A stretch of 64,000 nucleotides of DNA from assembly GCF_029846235.1 (NCBI RefSeq), contig NZ_JARVWP010000005.1, forward strand, positions 1-64,000, given 5' to 3'. Below the pieces are notes generated by a model. The model did not search any database, had not been told where the DNA came from, and worked only from the letters and a program-made list of their open reading frames with translations. Numbering within the stretch: the first letter of the stretch is position 1; every line of letters begins with the position of its first letter. This DNA is from Bradyrhizobium sp. CER78. Lineage in GTDB: Bacteria > Pseudomonadota > Alphaproteobacteria > Rhizobiales > Xanthobacteraceae. The position numbers and the translations under genes are program-made. Of this stretch, positions 56,760 to 64,000 are shown one piece after another.

Positions 56760-58631
56760 CTAAAAGCTGCTTTCCATGATCTGCTCGAGATTGAGCAAAG
56801 ACCAGATTAGCAGGCGGCGGTTTTCCCGCCCCTCCAGATGTTCACCGACCAATGAACGAACGGTCTCTCGGTCGACAAGGTCGTAGATGCGGGCAGTGTT
56901 GCTGAAGAGCCGACGTTTGACATACTCGATGCTCTCACCCTTGAACCAGCTGGCATCCGGCGCAGAGAAGCCTTGCTTCTCGCGCTCCGCCACGTCGTCG
57001 GGAATATGCCGGCTCATCATCTTCCGCAAAATCAGCTTGCCGTCCTTTGTGCGCTCGTAATAGCGCTGCGCCTTACCCCCGGGCTCGTTTTCGTTGAGGC
57101 TGACGACCTCGGTCAGGTTGCCGAGCTTCATCTTGGCGGGCAGCTTCATGGCAAAATCGACAAGATCATTGTCGAGAAACGGCACCCTGCTCTCGAGCCC
57201 ATGCGCCATGGCCAGCTTGTCCTCGACGACAAGCAGGCCGTTCAGGAACGTCTTGGCCTCGAAGTAGAGCGAGTGATTGACGTAGTCCTCGGGCCGCCGC
57301 AGCTCCGAGGCGTGCTCCTTGAACACGCCCCTGAAAATATCGATCGGCGAGGTCTGCCTGGCCTCATCCCATACCGGACCCAGCAGGCTCGGCATCGTTC
57401 CGCTCGGAACCATGCGCTGCCAGAATCCGAAGTACTTTTCGATATAATGATCGAAGTCGTCGTTCACGACGGCGCGGTAGTAACGCCAGGGATATCCGGC
57501 GAAGAGCTCGTCTCCTCCGGTCCCGGTCAGGACCACCTTGCCAAATTTCGACGCGAGTTTCGCCGCGTAGAAATTGGGATAGGACTGACCGACCCGCGGC
57601 TCTTCCAGATGCCACGCAAGCCGCGGCAGCGCACGCTCCATGTCGCCGGCCTTCAAGACCATCTCGTAGTGCTCGGTCTTGAACAGGTATGACATATGCT
57701 CGGCCTTGGTCCGCTCGTCGTATCCAAGTTCGACGCCCGAGGCCGAATTGAGATCGAAGCCGACCGTGAAGGTCCGCATGAACGGCAGCTGGCTCGATGC
57801 AAGCGCGGTAATGGAGCCGGAATCCATGCCGCCGGAAAGATAGCAGCCGACCTCGACGTCGCTCACGAGTTGCCGGTTGACCGCCTGCCGGAACAAGCGA
57901 TCGAGTTCGTCCGTCGCCTCAACCTCGTCGACTGCGTACTCCGGTTCCTCGAAATGGAAATCCCAGTACTGCACCGGCTCAACCACCCTGCTGTCTTGCG
58001 AGATTTGCAGATAGCAGCCGGCCGGCAGCAACTTCACGCCGGCAAACAATGTTCGCTCGGCAAAGAAGTTTTGAAAGCTGAGATATTCCGACAGCCCCCT
58101 GATGTCGACGCGCGGCTTGTACTCCGAAAATGCCCGAAACGCCTTGTGCTCGGAAGCGAAGACGAAGGTCTGCCCAAGTTCGGCGTAGTAGAGCGGCTTC
58201 ACGCCAAAGCGATCCCGGGCCAACGTGAGCTTGCGCTCTTGATTGTCCCAGATCGCGAAGGCGAACATGCCGTTGAACTTGAGGAGCGCACCGATGCCCC
58301 ACTCCGCGAAGGCGTGCAGCAGCACCTCGCTGTCGCCGGAGGAATTGAAGACGTGCCCCCTGGCGGAAAGCTCGATCTTCAATTCCTTGAAGTTGTAGAT
58401 TTCGCCATTGTAGGTCAGGACAAACCGCCCGTCGCGCGTCTCCATCGGCTGCCGCGCGGCGTCGGTCAGGTCGATGATCGACAGCCGACGATGACCCAGC
58501 CCAACGGGACCGGCGCAGTAATGGCCTTCGCCGTCGGGCCCGCGATGAGCAATGATATCGGTCATTGCCGTCAACGTGGCGATTGAAGCGGGCCGCCCGT
58601 CGCGGTGCAGAATTCCGGCTATGCCGCACAT
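56760..58631 (-). CDS. AsnB-type asparagine synthase-like amidotransferase 2
   Basis: This 623-residue protein has the glutaminase start MCGIAGILHRDGRP with Cys2 and the ATP motif YLSGGMDSGSITAL. It is a second copy of the same architecture as 37810-39708 but clearly divergent, so the two probably amidate different residues or acceptors. It lies between the exporter genes and the epimerase gene. Confidence 0.93.
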   Translation of the reverse strand: MCGIAGILHRDGRPASIATLTAMTDIIAHRGPDGEGHYCAGPVGLGHRRLSIIDLTDAARQPMETRDGRFVLTYNGEIYNFKELKIELSARGHVFNSSGDSEVLLHAFAEWGIGALLKFNGMFAFAIWDNQERKLTLARDRFGVKPLYYAELGQTFVFASEHKAFRAFSEYKPRVDIRGLSEYLSFQNFFAERTLFAGVKLLPAGCYLQISQDSRVVEPVQYWDFHFEEPEYAVDEVEATDELDRLFRQAVNRQLVSDVEVGCYLSGGMDSGSITALASSQLPFMRTFTVGFDLNSASGVELGYDERTKAEHMSYLFKTEHYEMVLKAGDMERALPRLAWHLEEPRVGQSYPNFYAAKLASKFGKVVLTGTGGDELFAGYPWRYYRAVVNDDFDHYIEKYFGFWQRMVPSGTMPSLLGPVWDEARQTSPIDIFRGVFKEHASELRRPEDYVNHSLYFEAKTFLNGLLVVEDKLAMAHGLESRVPFLDNDLVDFAMKLPAKMKLGNLTEVVSLNENEPGGKAQRYYERTKDGKLILRKMMSRHIPDDVAEREKQGFSAPDASWFKGESIEYVKRRLFSNTARIYDLVDRETVRSLVGEHLEGRENRRLLIWSLLNLEQIMESSF

Positions 58632-58671
58632 GTGATTCTGGCCGATCTATTCAATGATCCCGGATGCGATC

Positions 58672-59667
58672 TCAGATCTGCGCCTTGGCACGACGCTGAT
58701 CGACCTGATCGATATGGCTCTTGCGCCATTCGATCAGCCGCCGCAGTCCGTCATCCAGGTCGATCGCGGCGGTAAAGCCGATTTCTTCCTGCGCCCGCTT
58801 CGGCGATCCGATGCGATTGCGCACAAGCGTGGCCTGGCTGCGCGGCGCATAGTTGATCGGCTGGTTTGAGCCGGTGAGATTCAGGAGCTTCTCGGCGATC
58901 TGCTTCAGCGAAGTCCGCTGTCCGGTGCCGACATTGTAGAAGCGGTCCGTCGCACTCGCGCCCATGGCGCAGAGATTGGCTCGCGCGCAATCCTCCACCG
59001 CTACGAAATCGAAGGCTTCCGATCCGTCGCCGAGAATCGTCGGACCTTCTCCCTTGTCGATCGCATCGAGCATCTTCATGATGACCGCGATGTAGGCGCC
59101 GCGATAATCCTGACGAGGCCCGTACACGTTCATGTAGCGAAGCCCGACATAGTCGAGGCCGTAGCGGAAGTGGTAGGCGCGCGCCATCGCTTCGCCGCAG
59201 ATCTTGGTCGCCCCGTAGAAGTTCTTGTTGTTGAACGGATGATCCTCCGTCATCGGCTCCTCGACGGCATCGCCATACACCGACGCCGAGGACGACCAGA
59301 CCAGCCGCTTGACGCCGTTGCGCACGCAGCCGTCCAGGACGTTGAACATGCCGTTGACGTTGACGTCAAAAGCCGTGCGCGGGTATTCGTGACATTGCAG
59401 CAGCCAGAGCGCAGCGAACTGGAACACGCCGTCGGCCCCCTTCAGGGCCGCATCGAGGATATCGACCTGCGTGATATCGCCGCCGGCTTCGAAGATCTTG
59501 ACACGAGGGTCGCGTAGCGCGCCGGCAAGGTTTTCATGCGTGCCGCGCACGAAGTTGTCGTAAATCACGATCTCGCCGACATCGGTCTGCGTCAATTGAT
59601 CGACCGCATGCGACCCGATCAGCCCGGCGCCGCCGATAACGACAACTTTCTTTCCGCGAATGTCCAT
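58672..59667 (-). CDS. NAD-dependent epimerase/dehydratase, UDP-sugar type
   Basis: This extended SDR of about 331 residues has VVVIGGAGLIGSHAVDQL, SSSASVYGDAVEEP and the intact YGATK active site. It resembles UDP-glucose or UDP-N-acetylglucosamine 4-epimerases. ATG 59667 is preferred over TTG 59676 by ribosome-binding spacing. It precedes the AsnB gene and follows the WbpD-like gene by five bases. Confidence 0.92.
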   Translation of the reverse strand: MDIRGKKVVVIGGAGLIGSHAVDQLTQTDVGEIVIYDNFVRGTHENLAGALRDPRVKIFEAGGDITQVDILDAALKGADGVFQFAALWLLQCHEYPRTAFDVNVNGMFNVLDGCVRNGVKRLVWSSSASVYGDAVEEPMTEDHPFNNKNFYGATKICGEAMARAYHFRYGLDYVGLRYMNVYGPRQDYRGAYIAVIMKMLDAIDKGEGPTILGDGSEAFDFVAVEDCARANLCAMGASATDRFYNVGTGQRTSLKQIAEKLLNLTGSNQPINYAPRSQATLVRNRIGSPKRAQEEIGFTAAIDLDDGLRRLIEWRKSHIDQVDQRRAKAQI

Positions 59668-59672
59668 TTTCT

Positions 59673-61829
<2,157 letters not shown>

Positions 61830-61830
<1 letters not shown>

Positions 61831-62468
61831 CACGCTCCCTGCGGCTGCTTTGGACGCAAGCCCAGCAGGTCCGGCGCGAGCACCTTCTCTGCGCCGAAAT
61901 TGCTGACCGCCTGGTCGAATACACTTCGCGCCGCCGTCAAATGGGTCACGACGACAGCATCAAACGGCTCCTCGACCAACGCGTAGGAAGAAACGACTTT
62001 GACGCCGATGAACCGGGTGGCGGTCGCATCGGGATCAACGATCGCAAGGATCGAAATCGGTCCGTCGACCGCGCACAGGATCGCGATCTCGCACAGGTCC
62101 GATTGCCCCGCGAGCACGACCCGCCTGAAGCCGCGCGCCTGCGCACGTTCAAACAGCCTGCCATACTCCTCCTTCGCCTTGCGAAAGAGCGAAAAGGAGT
62201 CGGACAGGAATTGAACGGTCAGCCGAGACTTTTCGGAGAAGCCCTGCGGGGTGAGGTAGTAGGCGTATCGCCGTGCGGGCGCCTGCCCTACCTTGACGAA
62301 ACCCTTCTTGATCGCGCGCTTCAGATACGCGTTGACGAGGCCGAGCGCGACGCCCAGTTCGGCAGCGATCCGCCGCTGCGATTGCGCACCATCCGCCTCG
62401 AGGGAGGTGAGCAGCCCGAGCACCAGCCGGTCGCTGTCATTCTCATCCGTCGGTAGAATGCCTGCCAT
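61830..62468 (-). CDS. Winged-helix transcriptional regulator with C-terminal Rossmann-like domain
   Basis: This protein of about 212 residues has an N-terminal winged helix (SQRRIAAELGVALGLVNAYLKRAIKKGFV, shown in part; wing AYYLTPQGF), resembling the MarR-like regulators linked to EPS clusters. The C-terminal half (RRVVLAGQSDLCEIAILCAV, GPISILAIVDPDA) looks like the nucleotide-binding half of sugar acetyltransferases and may sense a sugar nucleotide. It is the first gene of the transcript and is coupled to the NusG paralogue. Two palindromes overlap its promoter, consistent with autoregulation. Confidence 0.88.
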
Positions 62469-62492
62469 TACGCCTATCCCCACTGGGGCAGG

Positions 62493-62522
62493 CTGATAGC
62501 GCGTTCACCCGATGAACGTCAA
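62493..62522 (-). promoter_or_regulatory. Candidate sigma-70 promoter of the regulator-NusG operon
   Basis: On the minus strand TTGACG (62517-62522) and TATCAG (62493-62498) are separated by 18 bases, matching 5/6 and 4/6 of the consensus. The predicted start would lie about 20 bases before the ATG at 62468, with GGGGATAGG as ribosome-binding site. Confidence 0.55.
62503..62517. promoter_or_regulatory. Putative operator 1, GTTCA-N5-TGAAC
   Basis: GTTCACCCGATGAAC is a 5-5-5 inverted repeat that lies inside the spacer of the candidate promoter. It is one of two identical-arm palindromes in this gap. Binding here would block RNA polymerase. Confidence 0.6.
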
Positions 62523-62530
62523 GCGAATTC

Positions 62531-62545
62531 GTTCACGCCGTGAAC
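62531..62545. promoter_or_regulatory. Putative operator 2, GTTCA-N5-TGAAC
   Basis: GTTCACGCCGTGAAC repeats the arms of operator 1 with centres 28 bases apart, just upstream of the -35 hexamer. The pair suggests cooperative binding by the regulator encoded downstream. Confidence 0.6.
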
Positions 62546-62606
62546 ACTGCAACCATCTGATTGTAAAGGTATTTTTATCAGAGCGATGTGTCGCGACGGC
62601 CACACT

Positions 62607-63824
62607 TCAAGCCCGATCCGGGGGCTCGGCCAGATATTGCGCCGCCAGCGTTGAATAGCTGTACCGACGCGCGACGGCGAGGCGATCGCCGAGCGGCCGC
62701 GACGGACCGTCCAGCGCGGCGCGCAGGGATGCGGCCAACGCATCTGCATCATCAGGCGCACATCGCGCGGTCACTAGATCTTCGAGCCCAGCAAGCGCCC
62801 GTTCCTCGCAGGCAATGACGCTGCGCGGTGCAAACAGGCAGTAGTCGAACAGCTTGTTGGGGCTGATGCCATGGTGATAGAGCGCGTTCTTGTGGAAGGC
62901 GACGACGGCGCAATCGGAAGCGTGCAACATGCCGTGCACGACCGACCGATCGACTTCGTCCTGAAACTCCACATTTGCGAGCGCAGCCGCCCGCTGCTTC
63001 AGCGCGTCCCGCGAGGTGCCGGAGCCGATCATCACGAAATGGATCCCGGCATTCGTCTTGCCGAGGATCGAAGCCGCATCGAGAATGGCCTCCACCGCAT
63101 TCGGCGGACCCATGCCTCCAGCATACAGGACAACGCGCCTGCCCTGCTGCTTCAGCAGATTAATGCGGTCGACCAGGGGATGCGCGAGACTCTCGATCGT
63201 CAGTGCGCTCTGTATTTCGCCGTCGGACACCCCGTTCGGGATCCACAGGAACTTGCCGGCCGCCAGGCCCCGCGCGTGCATATGGGCTTCAGCTCCGGCC
63301 AGCAGGCAGATCACGCGATCCGCCTCGCGATAGGCGGCGCGCTCCTTCCAGCCGAGCACCTTCATCAGCGGATGCCATGGCGGCGTCATCCCGAGCGCGA
63401 TGATGCTCTCCGGCCAGAGGTCGCGGATCTCCAGCCAGAACCTTGCATCGAATTGCCGCGCGACCTGCTGCGCCGCCGAGATGAAGAACAAATGCGGGCT
63501 CGACGCAATCACCAGATCCGGCCTGCCGAACTGCGCGGCAATTGCAGGGGCTGCCGAGCGGACAGCCGGCCCAAAGCTCAGATTGTTGCGGAGCCGCCCC
63601 AGACTGCCATTGCGATAACGCGGCGCATCGAGGAACCAGAAGTCGACGTCATTGATCCGCTGCGGCCCCGGCGTGCGCGGCTGCCGGTGCAGATGATGGA
63701 AGGCGGCGCTGACGACCACCACCCGATGCCCCATCTTTGCCCAGGCATCAGCCAGCCAGAACGGACGATAGTGACGGCCGAGACCCGGCCCCCCGGCAAA
63801 CGGATGCAATAGCCAGATGTTCAT
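62607..63824 (-). CDS. Family 4-type glycosyltransferase, WbuB-like
   Basis: This GT-B glycosyltransferase of about 405 residues has NIWLLHPFAGGPGLGRHYRPF, WLEIRDLWPESI, WIPNGVSD and VVLYAGGMGPPNAVEAILDAA. The C-terminal donor site reads GISPNKLFDYCLFAPR in place of the more usual E-x7-E. It resembles WbuB-type amino-sugar transferases. It lies upstream of the regulator with the operator region between, so it belongs to a separate transcription unit that reads toward it. Confidence 0.92.
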   Translation of the reverse strand: MNIWLLHPFAGGPGLGRHYRPFWLADAWAKMGHRVVVVSAAFHHLHRQPRTPGPQRINDVDFWFLDAPRYRNGSLGRLRNNLSFGPAVRSAAPAIAAQFGRPDLVIASSPHLFFISAAQQVARQFDARFWLEIRDLWPESIIALGMTPPWHPLMKVLGWKERAAYREADRVICLLAGAEAHMHARGLAAGKFLWIPNGVSDGEIQSALTIESLAHPLVDRINLLKQQGRRVVLYAGGMGPPNAVEAILDAASILGKTNAGIHFVMIGSGTSRDALKQRAAALANVEFQDEVDRSVVHGMLHASDCAVVAFHKNALYHHGISPNKLFDYCLFAPRSVIACEERALAGLEDLVTARCAPDDADALAASLRAALDGPSRPLGDRLAVARRYSYSTLAAQYLAEPPDRA

Positions 63825-63900
63825 GAGCCGGCCCGGCAAGGATCCGCTGACGAATCGGCAACTGCCGACGGCGAGGATGACATCCAGGAACCATCAAACC

Positions 63901-64000
63901 TCATGGCGATTCGACCCGAAAGCGCTCACCCCAGAGCGCGACGCAATAGAGCCGCCAGCGCATCCCGAGATCGAGCCGGTGAAATTTCCGCTTGAGCTTC
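63901..64000 (-). CDS. Partial gene at window edge (C-terminal 32 residues)
   Basis: One minus-strand frame is open from the window end to a TGA at 63901-63903. It ends with LDLGMRWRLYCVALWGERF, which resembles the end of AsnB-type proteins, but 32 residues are too few for a firm call. The gene starts outside the window. Confidence 0.45.
   Translation of the reverse strand, partial: KLKRKFHRLDLGMRWRLYCVALWGERFRVESP

Overview
The window is about 64 kb of high-GC alphaproteobacterial chromosome, most consistent with Bradyrhizobium or a close relative in Nitrobacteraceae. This rests on overall gene content and style: two branched-chain/aromatic-acid (HAAT/Liv-type) ABC transporter operons, an orthocaspase with TPR repeats, several families of intergenic palindromic repeats, and a large surface-polysaccharide locus. 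No database was searched, so the genus is an inference. I see no tRNA, rRNA, CRISPR array, intact insertion sequence or prophage.

Region 1 (1-15.8 kb) is mostly core metabolism. It holds the S-adenosylmethionine cycle genes metK and ahcY behind a putative regulator/methyltransferase, a secreted TPR-caspase protein, a MetE-family protein, a complete Liv-type ABC transporter (livF-G-M-H plus binding protein), a small lipoprotein, a CpdA-like phosphodiesterase, purU and a HemD-like protein. Region 2 (15.8-18.7 kb) carries gmd and fcl for GDP-L-fucose and a Crp/Fnr-type regulator. Region 3 (19-29.1 kb) is a second Liv-type operon with an acyl-CoA synthetase inside it and a PaaK-like CoA ligase nearby, which suggests uptake and activation of an organic acid. 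It is interrupted by a DUF559 endonuclease-like gene held between inverted-repeat arms.

Region 4 (29.2-64 kb) is a surface-polysaccharide locus, nearly all on the minus strand. It encodes UDP-sugar dehydrogenase and two oxidoreductase/acetyltransferase/aminotransferase sets for di-N-acetylated uronic acids (WbpA/B/D/E-like), two AsnB-type amidotransferases, a Wzm/Wzt ABC exporter with a carbohydrate-binding Wzt tail, a polymerase-like membrane protein, several methyltransferases and epimerases, and a sulfation module (CysD, CysNC, sulfotransferase). At its centre are two adjacent giant proteins, each built from two glycosyltransferase-like modules with conserved cysteine clusters, arranged I-II then II-I. 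An 851-residue FemAB/deacetylase-like fusion lies nearby. Base composition drops visibly around 36-46 kb, suggesting transfer.

The long operon starts at about 62.5 kb. A winged-helix regulator gene sits behind a promoter overlapped by two GTTCA-N5-TGAAC palindromes. It is translationally coupled to a NusG/RfaH paralogue. The leader after the NusG gene carries a hairpin and an element matching 10 of 12 bases of the E. coli ops element recognised by RfaH. Together these look like a self-contained regulator-plus-processive-antitermination control unit for a long polysaccharide operon. The model for the whole locus is a sulfated, probably amidated, amino-uronic-acid-containing O-antigen or capsule exported by Wzm/Wzt.
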